This document shows positions 1 through 9,334 of a stretch of 43,856 nt of DNA, piece after piece (positions within the stretch are counted from its first letter, which is position 1; the number at the start of each line of letters is the position of its first letter). Where the stretch lies: assembly GCA_009923315.1 (NCBI GenBank), contig RFTU01000013.1:1-43856 (forward strand), read 5' to 3'. A model generated the notes under the pieces. That model was not told where the DNA came from and did no database searches. It worked only from the letters and a program-made list of their open reading frames with translations. Origin of the DNA: Betaproteobacteria bacterium (GTDB taxonomy: Bacteria > Pseudomonadota > Gammaproteobacteria > Burkholderiales > Burkholderiaceae_C). Both the position numbers and the translations under genes were made by a program.

Positions 1-2
1 AT

Positions 3-866
3 AATGTAAATTGTAATGCCGTTGCCTATAATGGACTTATATGGATTGCGGGGCTAAGTGATAGAAGTAGTTCCTATGAGCCTCTCGCCTACAGTAGCGA
101 TGGCATCGTATGGACTCCTGTACCCAATCAAGACCTGTTATATGCCTGTTTTGGAATCGCATGGAACGGTTCTATATGGGTCGCTGCTGGAGCAGCCAAC
201 ACTTATGGTCCTATTATTTACAGTTATGATGGAGTGACATGGTATCCAGCAAATTCTGATGCTTTAGGAGGAACCGCAGTTGGAATCGCATGGAACGGCA
301 CTTTATGGGTAGGAGTAGGATTAAGAACAAATTATACTGTTGCCTACAGTTATGATGGTATTATATGGAATACATCTGCGTCTGGGTCTGCTTTACTAGA
401 TAGTAATGCGAATGGTGTCGCATGGAACGGAACTGTCTGGGTGGCAACAGGACAAAACGGGTCAAACACAAATCCAATTATAACAAGTTATGATGGGATT
501 AACTGGGTTGCTCAAACAAACTCACTAGATTATGCGAATACTGTAGCGACGAATGGGTCTCAATGGCTGGTGGGAGGTAGAAATTACCCGCATAGTTGTA
601 TTGTCTATACTACGAATCCAGATCCAACAACTACATGGTATGATGCTTCTGCGTTCATAATTACTGAGTGTACAAGTCTTACCTGGGGTCAACTCTGGGT
701 TGCTGGGGGAACAACGGGTAGTGGTAGTGCGGCAATTACATATAGTAGTGATGGAGTCAATTGGTCTCTTGCTTCATCTAATCTAAACCAATGTCTCGCA
801 GTTGCCTCCAATCGTGTTCTGCCGAATGTGGGGACTACTGTAGTTCCGAATAGGAATCTGGGACCT
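3..866 (+). CDS. Fragment of a foreign tandem-repeat (beta-propeller-like) protein
   Basis: The frame is open from base 3 with no stop and no evident start, so the gene begins left of the window. The product is a chain of about six units of 43-50 residues. Each unit has a strand reading roughly G-I-A-W-N-G-x-x-W-V-A-G, a variable loop, and then S-Y-D-G-x-x-W, which resembles the Asp-box (S-x-D-G-x-x-W) of BNR/sialidase-type propellers. The DNA is visibly AT-richer than the rest (23 G/C in the first 60 bases by hand count) and uses A/T-ending codons, unlike its neighbours. The frame runs on to 1226, but beyond about 866 this is accidental read-through into bacterial DNA. Such repeats suggest a surface or virion protein; the origin (large DNA virus, phage or eukaryote) is my inference and is not proven. 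No catalytic function can be assigned. Confidence 0.6.
18..764 (+). repeat. Six tandem ~130-nt protein-coding repeats
   Basis: Units are recognisable by DG-x-x-W segments reading SSDGIVW, SYDGVTW, SYDGIIW, SYDGINW, a degenerate fifth unit, and SSDGVNW. The similarity is also visible at DNA level. The 19-mer ttggaatcgcatggaacgg occurs at 151-169 and again at 280-298, and its last 13 bases recur at 418-430. The 13-mer acagttatgatgg occurs at 220-232 and 346-358. Spacings of 129 and 132 nt equal 43 and 44 codons. Nucleotide identity between neighbouring units points to fairly recent duplication. Confidence 0.8.
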
Positions 867-873
867 GTGACTG
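858..873. other. Junction between foreign AT-rich DNA and bacterial chromosome
   Basis: To the right, the minus strand reads as a normal OmpA start up to ...DGTAWRNG (the last Gly codon is 873-875). To the left of it the minus-strand frame turns into nonsense while the plus-strand frame reads as propeller repeats. The change happens within about 15 bases, with no IS end, target duplication or tRNA visible. The exact base cannot be fixed without homologues of both sides. A chimeric contig join is the simplest reading. Confidence 0.75.
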
Positions 874-1019
874 CCGTTGCGCCAAGCGGTGCCATCGGTG
901 CTACGCCAGTTGTCAACGGCCCTGGGGGCCGCAGCCGTGTGAGCAGCGGCCATGGAAGCCATCGGAGCCACCAGAGCCGCCGTGGCAAACAGCGCCGCAA
1001 GCGTCGTCATCTTTTTCAT
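870..1019 (-). CDS. ompA: OmpA-family outer membrane protein, N-terminal fragment
   Basis: The start codon at 1019 follows a good ribosome site (GAGGAG, minus strand, 1024-1029). The first ~25 residues are a signal peptide: MKKM, then a hydrophobic LAALFATAALV stretch and an Ala-rich cleavage region. The next segment, AVDNWRSTDGTAWRNG, matches my recollection of the mature start of Burkholderiales OmpA-type proteins, which continue into an eight-strand barrel and a C-terminal peptidoglycan-binding OmpA domain. Both of those are missing here because the gene is cut at codon ~49 by the junction. Lying divergent from gyrA is, as I recall, the usual place for ompA in Comamonadaceae. The full protein would be an abundant outer-membrane/peptidoglycan anchor. 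The fragment is probably an assembly effect and not a pseudogene. Confidence 0.7.
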
Positions 1020-1113
1020 CAAATCTCCTCTAGAGCTGAGCCGCAGGAACCCCCTGCCGTAAAGCGGAATGCTTTCCGCGCAGAGGATACCAATGGTTAC
1101 CCGCTGCGACCAA
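1020..1113 (-). promoter_or_regulatory. ompA promoter and structured 5' leader
   Basis: On the minus strand a -35-like TTGGTC (1108-1113) and a -10-like TATCCT (1084-1089) are 18 nt apart, placing the transcript start near 1077. The leader would then begin with a perfect 6-bp stem-loop (arms 1064-1069 and 1074-1079, 4-nt loop). A second stem (1043-1047 with 1053-1057) lies before the GAGGAG ribosome site at 1024-1029. A hairpin at the extreme 5' end resembles the arrangement that stabilises ompA mRNA in E. coli. The stems are read directly; the promoter hexamers are only moderate matches. Confidence 0.35.
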
Positions 1114-1258
1114 AATATTCTGCCATCAGGTCGAAGGCAGGTTACCCACAAGCCCCGCACGGCCTTGCGGACACACAGTCCGGCCAGTGGATTGTTGCAA
1201 CAACACCACACAACCCCCAACCGTAGAATGTTGGATTGCTCTTTTTCGGCGTTCGCCC
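1114..1258 (+). promoter_or_regulatory. gyrA upstream region, weak promoter signal
   Basis: This stretch separates ompA and gyrA. A -10-like TAGAAT is at 1224-1229, about 30 nt before the gyrA start. No -35 hexamer stands at normal spacing; TTGCAA at 1195-1200 is too far away at 23 nt. No strong Shine-Dalgarno sequence precedes the ATG. I see no other gene or repeat here. Confidence 0.2.
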
Positions 1259-3901
1259 ATGACTTCTTTCGCCAAGGAAACCCTGCCCATCAGCCTCGAG
1301 GAGGAGATGCGCCGGTCCTACCTCGACTACGCCATGAGCGTGATCGTGGGGCGCGCACTGCCCGATGCGCGTGACGGCCTCAAGCCGGTTCACCGCCGAG
1401 TGCTGTACGCGATGAACGAGCTCAACAACGACTGGAACCGCCCCTACAAGAAGAGCGCCCGCATCGTGGGTGACGTGATCGGCAAGTACCACCCGCACGG
1501 CGACACGGCGGTGTACGACACCATCGTGCGCATGGCGCAGGACTTCTCCCTGCGCCACATGCTGATTGATGGCCAGGGTAACTTTGGCAGTGTGGACGGC
1601 GACAACGCCGCTGCCATGCGCTACACCGAAATCCGCCTGTCCAAAATCGCTCACGAAATGCTGGCGGACATCGACAAGGAAACCGTCGATTTCGCGCCCA
1701 ACTATGACGGCTCCGAAAAAGAGCCCACCGTGCTGCCCGCACGCCTGCCCAATCTGCTGGTCAACGGCAGCGCCGGCATTGCGGTGGGCATGGCCACCAA
1801 CATCCCCCCGCACAACCTCAACGAGGTGGTGGACGCCTGCCTGCACCTGCTGAAGAACGAAGGTGCGTCCATCGAGGAGTTGATGGAGATCATCCCGGCG
1901 CCGGACTTCCCCACGGCCGGCATCATCTACGGACTCAACGGTGTGCGCGAAGGCTACCGCACCGGTCGAGGCAAGGTGGTGATGCGCGCCAAGACGCATT
2001 TCGAAGACATCGACCGCGGCCAGCGGCAGGCCATCATCGTCGACGAGATTCCCTACCAAGTGAACAAGAAGAGCCTGCTGGAGCGCATGGCTGAACTGGT
2101 GCGGGACAAGAAGCTTGAGGGCATCAGCCACATCCAGGACGAATCCGACAAGTCCGGCATGCGGGTGGTCATCGAGCTCAAGCGCGGCGAAGTGCCCGAG
2201 GTGGTGCTCAACAACCTGTACAAGCAGACGCAGCTGCAGGACAGCTTCGGCATCAACATGGTCGCGCTCATTGACGGCCAACCCAAGCTGTGCAACCTCA
2301 AGGACCTGCTGCAGATTTTTCTGGAGCACCGTCGTGAGGTGGTCACGCGGCGCACCGTGTTCGAGCTTCGCAAGGCGCGCGAACGCGGCCATGTGCTCGA
2401 AGGCTTGGCGGTGGCGCTGGCCAATATTGACGAATTCATCGAGACCATCAAAACCAGCCCAACGCCGCCGGCGGCCAAAGCCGCGCTGATGAGCAAGAGC
2501 TGGGATTCGTCCCTCGTGCGCGAGATGCTGGCGCGCGCCGAGAGCGACACCCCGGGCGGCCGCGAAGCCTACCGTCCCGAGGGCTTGCCGCGCTCCTACG
2601 GCTTGCAGCCCGACGGGCTGTATCGCCTATCGGATGACCAGGCCCAGGAGATTTTGCAGATGCGCCTGCAGCGCCTGACGGGCCTGGAGCAGGACAAGGT
2701 GATCGGCGAATACAAGGACGTGATGGCCCAGATTGCCGATTTGCTGGACATCCTGTCCAAGTCCGAGCGCGTGACCTTCATCATTTCCGAAGAGCTCACC
2801 GCCCTCAAACAGGAGTTCGGCCAGACCAAGGTGGGCGCGCGCCGCAGCGTGATCGAGCACAACGTACAGGAACTGGGCACGGAAGACCTGATCACGCCCA
2901 CCGACATGGTGGTCACACTCAGCCACGGTGGCTACATCAAGAGCCAGCCTTTGAGCGAGTATCGGGCGCAGCGGCGCGGCGGCCGCGGCAAACAGGCCAC
3001 GGCCACCAAAGAAGACGACTGGGTTGAACAGCTCTTCACCGCCAACACGCACGACTGGATCCTGTGCTTCAGCAACCGCGGCCGCGTGTATTGGCTCAAG
3101 GTTTGGGAAGTGCCGCAAGGCGGGCGCGCCAGCCGAGGCAAGCCCATCGTGAACATGTTCCCGCTGGCAGATGGCGAAAAGGTCAATGTGGTGCTGCCAC
3201 TGACCGGTGAATTCCGCTCCTTCCCGGGCGACCACTATGTGTTCATGGCCACGGCGCTGGGCACGGTCAAGAAGACCGCGCTGGACGAATTCAGCAATCC
3301 TCGCAAGGCCGGCATCATTGCGGTAGACCTCGACGAAGGCGACCACCTGATCGGTGCGGCACTGACCGATGGCAAGCATGATGTGATGCTGTTCTCCGAT
3401 GGCGGCAAGGCGGTGCGTTTCGATGAAGACGACGTGCGCGCCATGGGCCGCACGGCACGCGGCGTGCGCGGCATGATGCTGGAAGAAGGCCAGCGCGTGA
3501 TCGCGATGCTCGTGGCCGAAGACGAAACCCAGAGTGTGCTGACGGCCACCGAAAACGGCTTTGGCAAACGCACGTCCATCGTCGAATACACCCGCCACGG
3601 GCGAGGCACGAAGGGCATGATCGCCATACAGCAAAGCGAGCGCAACGGCCGCGTGGTGGGCGCCACGCTGGTTCGCCCCGCCGATGAGATCATGCTGATC
3701 ACCGACAAGGGTGTGCTGGTGCGCACCCGCGTGTCCGAGATCCGCGAATTGGGTCGTGCCACGCAGGGCGTGACGCTGATTGCCTTGGATGGCGGTTCCA
3801 AGCTCAGTGGCCTGCAGCGCATTGCAGAAAACGACGCGGAAGCCGGCGAAGACAGCGGCGGCGATGGTGCCGCCGATGACGCAGGAGCGCCCTCGGCCTG
3901 A
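1259..3901 (+). CDS. gyrA: DNA gyrase subunit A
   Basis: GyrA is the breakage-reunion subunit of the A2B2 gyrase that introduces negative supercoils with ATP hydrolysed by GyrB. The 880-residue product is of normal length. The catalytic tyrosine falls at Tyr122 in AAAMRYTE, the same number as in E. coli. The quinolone region reads [10 protein letters not shown], giving Thr83 and Asp87. Thr83 is a natural state in several Gram-negatives and is not by itself evidence of selected resistance. The GyrA box QRRGGRG is at about 571-577, starting the C-terminal DNA-wrapping pinwheel, and the tail is acidic and Gly/Ala-rich. I chose the ATG at 1259 because homology begins at once ([20 protein letters not shown]); the frame is open 24 codons further upstream without family-like sequence. 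serC follows after an 84-nt structured spacer. Confidence 0.98.
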   Translation: MTSFAKETLPISLEEEMRRSYLDYAMSVIVGRALPDARDGLKPVHRRVLYAMNELNNDWNRPYKKSARIVGDVIGKYHPHGDTAVYDTIVRMAQDFSLRHMLIDGQGNFGSVDGDNAAAMRYTEIRLSKIAHEMLADIDKETVDFAPNYDGSEKEPTVLPARLPNLLVNGSAGIAVGMATNIPPHNLNEVVDACLHLLKNEGASIEELMEIIPAPDFPTAGIIYGLNGVREGYRTGRGKVVMRAKTHFEDIDRGQRQAIIVDEIPYQVNKKSLLERMAELVRDKKLEGISHIQDESDKSGMRVVIELKRGEVPEVVLNNLYKQTQLQDSFGINMVALIDGQPKLCNLKDLLQIFLEHRREVVTRRTVFELRKARERGHVLEGLAVALANIDEFIETIKTSPTPPAAKAALMSKSWDSSLVREMLARAESDTPGGREAYRPEGLPRSYGLQPDGLYRLSDDQAQEILQMRLQRLTGLEQDKVIGEYKDVMAQIADLLDILSKSERVTFIISEELTALKQEFGQTKVGARRSVIEHNVQELGTEDLITPTDMVVTLSHGGYIKSQPLSEYRAQRRGGRGKQATATKEDDWVEQLFTANTHDWILCFSNRGRVYWLKVWEVPQGGRASRGKPIVNMFPLADGEKVNVVLPLTGEFRSFPGDHYVFMATALGTVKKTALDEFSNPRKAGIIAVDLDEGDHLIGAALTDGKHDVMLFSDGGKAVRFDEDDVRAMGRTARGVRGMMLEEGQRVIAMLVAEDETQSVLTATENGFGKRTSIVEYTRHGRGTKGMIAIQQSERNGRVVGATLVRPADEIMLITDKGVLVRTRVSEIRELGRATQGVTLIALDGGSKLSGLQRIAENDAEAGEDSGGDGAADDAGAPSA

Positions 3902-3972
3902 GGGCGATGGGCGCATGCCAGGGACGGTCATGCCCATCGCCCACTGGAATGGCCCTGTCGTGCGGGCACGAC
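3902..3972 (+). promoter_or_regulatory. Two strong hairpins in the gyrA-serC spacer
   Basis: Directly after the gyrA stop codon, GGGCGATGGGC (3902-3912) is perfectly complementary to GCCCATCGCCC (3932-3942), an 11-bp stem that gains further pairs from ATG/CAT inside the loop. A second stem, GTCGTG (3957-3962) with CACGAC (3967-3972), ends 13 nt before the serC ATG. Neither is followed by a T-run, so a standard intrinsic terminator is unlikely. An mRNA processing or stabilising element that uncouples gyrA from the biosynthetic genes, or a Rho-linked partial terminator, would fit. Confidence 0.45.
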
Positions 3973-3985
3973 TTGTGCAGCTGCG

Positions 3986-5137
3986 ATGAGCCGCCCCTAC
4001 AACTTCTCTGCGGGGCCTGCAACCCTGCCCGAGTCCGTGCTGCAACAGGCCGCCGCCGAGATGCTGGATTGGCACGGCAGCGGTATGGGCGTGATGGAGA
4101 TGAGCCATCGCGGCAAGGAGTTCATCTCCATTGCGCAGGCGGCCGAGCGCGACCTGCGCGAACTCTTGGCTGTGCCATCGAACTTCCACATTCTGTTCAT
4201 GCAGGGTGGCGGATTGGCAGAAAACGCCATCGTGCCGATGAACCTGGCCGGCAGCGGCGCTGAATCGAACGATGCCGCTTCGGGCCGCGCGCTTCACACT
4301 GCGTGCAGGGGCGGTGCGGTGGATATCGTGGTGACCGGCGCTTGGTCACAGAAGTCGGCGGCAGAAGCGCAGCGCTACGCCGATGCTGCCGTGGCGGCCA
4401 GCAGCGAGGACAGCGGCTTCACCAGCATCCCTGCTCCAGCCGGCTGGAAGCTGCGCCGCCAGGCGCGTTACGTGCACCTGTGTTCCAACGAAACCATTCA
4501 CGGCGTGGAGTTTGCCGAACTGCCCGACCTGCGCGCGCTGGGCCTGGAGGCCCCGTTGGTGGTGGACGCCTCCTCGCACATCCTGTCGCGAACCATCGAC
4601 TTCAACCGCGCAGGGCTGGTGTTTGCCGGTGCGCAGAAGAACATTGGCCCGGCCGGGGTGACCATCGTGATCGTGCGTGATGACCTGCTGGACCGCGCCC
4701 TGGCCTGCTGCCCCAGCGCCTTCAACTACCGACAGGTGGCAGCAGCGCAAAGCATGTACAACACGCCGCCCACCTATGGCATCTACGTGGCGGGCCTGGT
4801 GTTCCAGTGGGTCAAGGCCCAGGGTGGCGTGGCTGAAATGGACCGACGCGCCACGCAGCGTTCCCGCCTGTTGTATGAAGCGGTCGATGGCTCGGGCGGC
4901 TTCTATGTCAACCGCGTGGCGCACGGCGTGCGCTCGCGCATGAACATACCGTTCTTCCTGCACGATGAAGGCCTGCAGGATGACTTCCTGGCAGGCGCCA
5001 AGGCTGCAGGCCTGTTGCAACTCAAAGGCCACAAGAGCGTGGGCGGTCTAAGGGCCTCCTTGTACAACGCCATGCCGCTGCAGGGCGTGCAGGCGCTGGT
5101 GGCCTACCTGCATGAATTTCAGAGGCGTTATGGCTGA
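3986..5137 (+). CDS. serC: Phosphoserine aminotransferase
   Basis: SerC is a PLP enzyme that converts 3-phosphohydroxypyruvate and glutamate to phosphoserine, and also acts in pyridoxine synthesis. The start [17 protein letters not shown] is the family hallmark. The PLP lysine is Lys218 in [11 protein letters not shown], and [14 protein letters not shown] near the C terminus is also typical. At 383 residues it is longer than the usual ~360. The excess lies between [10 protein letters not shown] and [10 protein letters not shown] (residues ~88-111), where E. coli has only a short loop; the segment is Gly/Ala/Ser-rich and contains a Cys. The reading frame is intact on both sides, so this is an insertion and not a frameshift. 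The 3' end overlaps pheA by 8 nt. Confidence 0.96.
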   Translation: MSRPYNFSAGPATLPESVLQQAAAEMLDWHGSGMGVMEMSHRGKEFISIAQAAERDLRELLAVPSNFHILFMQGGGLAENAIVPMNLAGSGAESNDAASGRALHTACRGGAVDIVVTGAWSQKSAAEAQRYADAAVAASSEDSGFTSIPAPAGWKLRRQARYVHLCSNETIHGVEFAELPDLRALGLEAPLVVDASSHILSRTIDFNRAGLVFAGAQKNIGPAGVTIVIVRDDLLDRALACCPSAFNYRQVAAAQSMYNTPPTYGIYVAGLVFQWVKAQGGVAEMDRRATQRSRLLYEAVDGSGGFYVNRVAHGVRSRMNIPFFLHDEGLQDDFLAGAKAAGLLQLKGHKSVGGLRASLYNAMPLQGVQALVAYLHEFQRRYG

Positions 5138-6251
5138 TCCTTCGAGCTCATCGAACCGCGCCCCCGATGCCAATGCAAGCCTTGCGCCCTTGCGAGCCCA
5201 GATCGATGCGTTGGACCACCAGATCCTGGATCTGTTGAACCAAAGGGCACGTGTGGCCGAACTGGTGGGCCAGATCAAGCGGGCCGAGGGCACACCGTTT
5301 TTCCGACCCGACCGGGTGGCGCAGGTGATCAACCAGATCACGCGAGCCAATCCGGGGCCGCTGCTCAACTCCCACATCACGGCCATCTGGCGCGAGATCA
5401 TGAGCGCTTGCCTAGCGCTTGAAGCACCACAGCGTGTGGCGGTCTTGGGCCCTCAGGGCACCTTCTGCGAACAGGCGGCCGTCGAATTCTTTGGCAGCGC
5501 GGCCAACCTGATCTACTGCGCCAGCTTCGACGAGGTCTTCCACGCCACCGCGGCCGGCACGGCACAGTTTGGTGTGGTGGGCGTTGAGAACTCCACCGAA
5601 GGCGTGGTGGCGCGCACCCTGGACCTGTTCCTGCGTTCTCCGGTGCACATGGTGGGCGAAGTGAGCCTGCTGGTGCGGCATAACCTGCTGCGCCTGGTCA
5701 ACGCCCTGGATGGCATCGAGGTGGTCATGGCCCATCCGCAGGCTCTGGCGCAGTGCCAGGCGTGGCTGACCCAACACTTGCCCCAAGCCGAGCGGCGCGC
5801 GGTCAGCAGCAATGCCGAAGGCGCGCGCCTTGCGGCCACCAACCCGGCTTGGGCGGCGCTGGCCAGCGAACGAGCGGCTGGGCCATTCGGGCTGCACCTC
5901 GTGCATCACGCCATCCAGGATGAGGCCTACAACCGCACGCGCTTTTCCGTCATCTGCCTGCCGCAGACATTGGCTATGCCCCCTGCATCAGGCAAGGACT
6001 GCACCAGCCTGGTGGTCAGCGTGCCCAACCGACCCGGTGCGGTACACGACCTGCTGATGCCCCTGAAGGCGCATGGCGTGTCGATGACGCGCTTTGAATC
6101 GCGCCCCGCCAAGAGCGGCCAGTGGGAGTACTACTTCTACATCGACGTGCAGGGCCATGTGGACCAGCCGCATGTGGCGGCGGCCTTGAAGGAACTTCAA
6201 AGCTGCTGCGCCTTCTTCAAGGTGCTGGGCTCTTACCCGGTCACCGACTGA
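5130..6251 (+). CDS. pheA: Bifunctional chorismate mutase / prephenate dehydratase (P-protein)
   Basis: This 373-residue cytoplasmic enzyme turns chorismate into prephenate and then phenylpyruvate, the committed route to phenylalanine. The N-terminal ~95 residues form the AroQ-type mutase ([20 protein letters not shown]). The dehydratase domain starts at [15 protein letters not shown] and contains [10 protein letters not shown] and an NRTRFSVI segment. A C-terminal ACT domain ([18 protein letters not shown], then TRFESRP) would bind phenylalanine for feedback inhibition. I chose ATG 5130 because AGAGG at 5121-5125 is well spaced and the site overlaps the serC stop (translational coupling). 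An in-frame ATG at 5112 has no ribosome site. Confidence 0.96.
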   Translation: MADPSSSSNRAPDANASLAPLRAQIDALDHQILDLLNQRARVAELVGQIKRAEGTPFFRPDRVAQVINQITRANPGPLLNSHITAIWREIMSACLALEAPQRVAVLGPQGTFCEQAAVEFFGSAANLIYCASFDEVFHATAAGTAQFGVVGVENSTEGVVARTLDLFLRSPVHMVGEVSLLVRHNLLRLVNALDGIEVVMAHPQALAQCQAWLTQHLPQAERRAVSSNAEGARLAATNPAWAALASERAAGPFGLHLVHHAIQDEAYNRTRFSVICLPQTLAMPPASGKDCTSLVVSVPNRPGAVHDLLMPLKAHGVSMTRFESRPAKSGQWEYYFYIDVQGHVDQPHVAAALKELQSCCAFFKVLGSYPVTD

Positions 6252-6269
6252 GCTCTGGGGCAGCCGCGC

Positions 6270-7214
6270 ATGTCGATCGCGCCCACCTTGCCACAGGCTG
6301 CGCCTTTGTCAACGCCGCCGCGCTTGGCCGTGATCGGCTGCGGGCTGATGGGCGGATCCTTCGCGATGGCCCTGCGCGCGGCCTGCAAACCCCGCGGGTG
6401 GACGCTGCACATCAGCGCCCACAGCCGCAGCCGCGCCAGCGGCGAACGGGCCCTTGAATTGGGCATCGTCGACGAGGTGCACCCCAGCGCCGCCCAAGCA
6501 GTGCGGGATGCAGACCTGGTGCTCCTGGCGGTACCCGTGACGGCCACCGAGGCCACGCTGCGCGAGCTGGGGCCCGCCCTGCCGAGCCAGGCCCTGGTGA
6601 TGGATGTGGGGTCGACCAAGCGCGATGTGGTGGTCGCCGCGCGGGCGGCCCTGGGCGCTGCGGCGGCGCAGTTCGTGCCGGCCCACCCGATTGCCGGCAG
6701 GGAACGCGGCGGCATCGATCAGGCCGATGCCACGCTGTACCAGGCGCGGCGCTGCATCATCACACCGTTGGCCGAGAACGACCCTCAGCGGCTGCAGCGC
6801 GCCCAAAGCGTATGGGAGGCCGTGGGCTGCCGTGTGGTGCACATGAGCGCTGAGCAGCACGACCGGACCTTTGCAGCGGTGAGCCATCTGCCCCATCTCC
6901 TGGCCTTCGCCTATGTGAATGCCGTGTCCCAACAACCGGACGCAGCGCGGCACCTGGCACTGGCCGGCCCGGGATTTCGGGACTTCAGCCGCATCGCAGC
7001 GGGCACGAGTGCCATCTGGCGTGACATCTTCAGTGCCAACCGCGATGAGGTGCTGGAACAACTGTCGCACTTCGAAGCGGCGCTGGGCCAATGGCGCGCC
7101 GCACTGGACACGAAGAACGACGCCGAAGTGGCACGCCTGGTCGATGCGGCCTCAGCGGTGCGCACCCACTGGACCCTCAATGGTGCGACGCCGCCCACCG
7201 ATGACCCGGCCTGA
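6270..7214 (+). CDS. tyrA: Prephenate/arogenate dehydrogenase
   Basis: This enzyme oxidatively decarboxylates prephenate (or arogenate) to the tyrosine precursor using NAD(P)+. At 314 residues it has the usual single-function length. The Rossmann motif GCGLMG sits at 23-28. The family signature [11 protein letters not shown] has its His at 139, and a further conserved His is at 206 in [11 protein letters not shown]. No ACT or chorismate mutase domain is fused. It lies 18 nt after pheA and 26 nt before aroA, so it is almost certainly co-transcribed with them. Cofactor preference cannot be decided from sequence alone. Confidence 0.94.
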   Translation: MSIAPTLPQAAPLSTPPRLAVIGCGLMGGSFAMALRAACKPRGWTLHISAHSRSRASGERALELGIVDEVHPSAAQAVRDADLVLLAVPVTATEATLRELGPALPSQALVMDVGSTKRDVVVAARAALGAAAAQFVPAHPIAGRERGGIDQADATLYQARRCIITPLAENDPQRLQRAQSVWEAVGCRVVHMSAEQHDRTFAAVSHLPHLLAFAYVNAVSQQPDAARHLALAGPGFRDFSRIAAGTSAIWRDIFSANRDEVLEQLSHFEAALGQWRAALDTKNDAEVARLVDAASAVRTHWTLNGATPPTDDPA

Positions 7215-7240
7215 CCACCGCTGAGCCCGAGCCGAACCTC

Positions 7241-9295
7241 ATGTTTTCGATTCCTGCGCTGGATCTGCCTCCGCTGAAGGCCGCAAGCGGCACGGTGCAC
7301 CTGCCCGGGTCCAAGAGCATCTCCAACCGCGTGCTGCTGCTGGCCGGCTTGAGTGCGGGCACCACGACGGTCCATGACCTGCTGGAGTCAGACGACACAG
7401 CCGTCATGCTCAAGGCCTTGGCTCAGCTGGGCTGCACCCTCTCGCGACGCGTGCAGGATGGACGCGAGGTCTTGGATGTGACGGGCCTGGGTGGCCGACT
7501 GCGCAGCGCGCAGGCCAAACTGTTCCTGGGCAACGCGGGCACAGCCATGCGGCCACTGACGGCGGCCCTGGCGGTATTGGCCACGCTGCAAGGCGGCACC
7601 TTCGAACTGTCGGGTGTGCCGCGCATGCACGAGCGGCCCATCGGCGATCTCGTGGATGCCCTGCGCCAATTGGGCTGCCGCATCGACGATCTCGGACAAC
7701 CCGGCTATCCGCCCCTGCGCCTGCACGGTGCTGCCGGCGGAAAACTGAATCTGCAGGCCCCCGTGCGCGTGCGCGGCGATGTCTCCAGCCAGTTCCTCAC
7801 CGCGCTGCTGCTGGCCCTGCCGCTGGCGGCCGCCACGCAGGAGGTGATGATCGAGGTGGAAGGCGAGCTCATCTCCAAGCCTTACATCGACATCACCCTG
7901 GCCCTGCTGCAGCGCTTTGGCATCGCGGTCCAGCGCGAGGGTTGGCAACGCTTCACCATCCCCATGGGCAGCGCCTATGCATCGCCAGGCTCGATCCATG
8001 TGGAGGGCGACGCCTCTTCGGCCTCCTACTTCGTGGCGCTGGGCGCCATCGCGGGTATTGGCCAGGCCGTGCGGATCGAAGGCGTGGGCGCCGATTCGAT
8101 CCAGGGCGACATCCGCTTTGTGGAAGCCGCACAGGCCATGGGTGCCGCAGTACGCTCGGGCCCGGGCTGGCTGGAGGTGCAGCGCGGCACGTGGCCCTTG
8201 CGCGCCCTGGAGCTCGACTGCAACCACATTCCCGATGCGGCCATGACCCTGGCGGTCATGGCGCTGTATGCGCAAGGCACCACGCGGCTGACCGGCATCG
8301 GCAGCTGGCGGGTCAAGGAGACCGACCGCATCGCCGCCATGGCCACCGAATTGCGCAAGGTCGGCGCCACGGTCGATGAGGGGCCGGACTGGATCGCGGT
8401 CACGCCACCCTTGGCTCATGCGTGGCAGCGAGCCCGCATCCACACCTATGACGACCACCGCATGGCCATGTGCCTGTCGTTGGCCGCATTCAACCCACTG
8501 GCCGGCGCGCAGCCCCCTGTGGCGGTTCGCATCGAAGACCCACGTTGCGTCGGCAAGACCTTCCCCGACTACTTTGAGGCCTTGTTCAGCCTGTCGCGTG
8601 CGCAGGTTCACGACATACCCGTGATCGCCATCGACGGGCCCAGTTCCTCGGGCAAGGGCACCTTGGCTGCTCAAGTGGCCGCCGCGCTGGGATGGCACTA
8701 CCTGGACTCGGGCGTGTTGTACCGAGCGGTCGGCGTGGCAGCGCACGCGCGCGGGCTGTTGGCAGCGCCGGCGGAAGTGCCCCTCGATGAGGCCACTCAG
8801 ACCCGCATCGCTGCCGTGGCCGCCTCGCTGAACATCCGCTTCGAGGGCGAACGCGTGTGGATGGACGGCGTGGACCGGACCGATGTCGTGCGCCATGAAG
8901 CGTCGGGCGCCTTGGCTTCCCGGGTATCGGCCCTGCCGGCGGTGAGGGCCGCGCTGCATCAGCGACAGCTGGACTTCCGCGCGGTGCCGGGCCTGGTGGC
9001 CGACGGCCGCGACATGGGCACCGTGGTGTTCCCGGATGCACGCCTGAAGGTGTTTTTGACGGCCGATGCCGCCACCCGTGCCGAGCGCCGGCATAAGCAG
9101 TTGATTTCTAAGGGGATTTCCGCTACCATAGAAGGTCTTCGTTCGGATTTGGAGGCGCGCGACCTGCGGGACCGTACCCGCGCCGTAGCGCCCTTGAAGC
9201 CGGCCGAAGATGCGGTGATGTTCGACAACTCCAGCACCAGCATCGAGGAATCGGTGGCCCAGGTGCTGAAGTGGTGGAGCGCCCGCTGGGCTTGA
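7241..9295 (+). CDS. aroA-cmk: Fused EPSP synthase (AroA) and cytidylate kinase (Cmk)
   Basis: One 684-residue chain carries two enzymes. Residues 1-~450 are 5-enolpyruvylshikimate-3-phosphate synthase, the sixth shikimate step, with [17 protein letters not shown], the [11 protein letters not shown] motif and the [13 protein letters not shown] loop. After a short linker, residues 459-684 are CMP/dCMP kinase, with P-loop [10 protein letters not shown] (465-474) and the [13 protein letters not shown] segment. In E. coli these are separate neighbouring genes. The reading frame is continuous and the linker ([10 protein letters not shown]) is too short to hide a lost start, so the fusion is real. 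I recall the same fusion annotated in several Comamonadaceae. It couples aromatic and pyrimidine nucleotide metabolism in one translation unit. Confidence 0.96.
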   Translation: MFSIPALDLPPLKAASGTVHLPGSKSISNRVLLLAGLSAGTTTVHDLLESDDTAVMLKALAQLGCTLSRRVQDGREVLDVTGLGGRLRSAQAKLFLGNAGTAMRPLTAALAVLATLQGGTFELSGVPRMHERPIGDLVDALRQLGCRIDDLGQPGYPPLRLHGAAGGKLNLQAPVRVRGDVSSQFLTALLLALPLAAATQEVMIEVEGELISKPYIDITLALLQRFGIAVQREGWQRFTIPMGSAYASPGSIHVEGDASSASYFVALGAIAGIGQAVRIEGVGADSIQGDIRFVEAAQAMGAAVRSGPGWLEVQRGTWPLRALELDCNHIPDAAMTLAVMALYAQGTTRLTGIGSWRVKETDRIAAMATELRKVGATVDEGPDWIAVTPPLAHAWQRARIHTYDDHRMAMCLSLAAFNPLAGAQPPVAVRIEDPRCVGKTFPDYFEALFSLSRAQVHDIPVIAIDGPSSSGKGTLAAQVAAALGWHYLDSGVLYRAVGVAAHARGLLAAPAEVPLDEATQTRIAAVAASLNIRFEGERVWMDGVDRTDVVRHEASGALASRVSALPAVRAALHQRQLDFRAVPGLVADGRDMGTVVFPDARLKVFLTADAATRAERRHKQLISKGISATIEGLRSDLEARDLRDRTRAVAPLKPAEDAVMFDNSSTSIEESVAQVLKWWSARWA
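9101..9129 (+). promoter_or_regulatory. Candidate rpsA promoter inside cmk
   Basis: TTGATT (9101-9106) and TACCAT (9124-9129) are exactly 17 nt apart, in a locally AT-rich patch of the otherwise GC-rich cmk domain. In E. coli rpsA promoters also lie within cmk, which supports the placement. The transcript would carry roughly 350 nt before rpsA, including the hairpin-rich leader. Each hexamer matches consensus in four of six positions. Confidence 0.4.
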
Positions 9296-9334
9296 AGCGA
9301 TAGACGCCCGGGTGGTCGAACAGGTTTCGGCGAA

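Noticed and set aside
783-1220. A 145-residue minus-strand protein beginning at 1220
   Set aside because: The first 67 residues are leader sequence read as protein. The real start is 1019 with its GAGGAG site, and the last ~30 residues are foreign DNA.
234-1226. A single 330-residue protein spanning the foreign and bacterial parts
   Set aside because: The last ~120 residues are Arg/Ser/Pro-rich read-through of antisense ompA and its leader; the frame has family-like repeats only up to about 800.
1493-1519. Quinolone-resistance mutation at GyrA position 83
   Set aside because: Thr83 occurs naturally in several Gram-negative lineages; Asp87 is unchanged.
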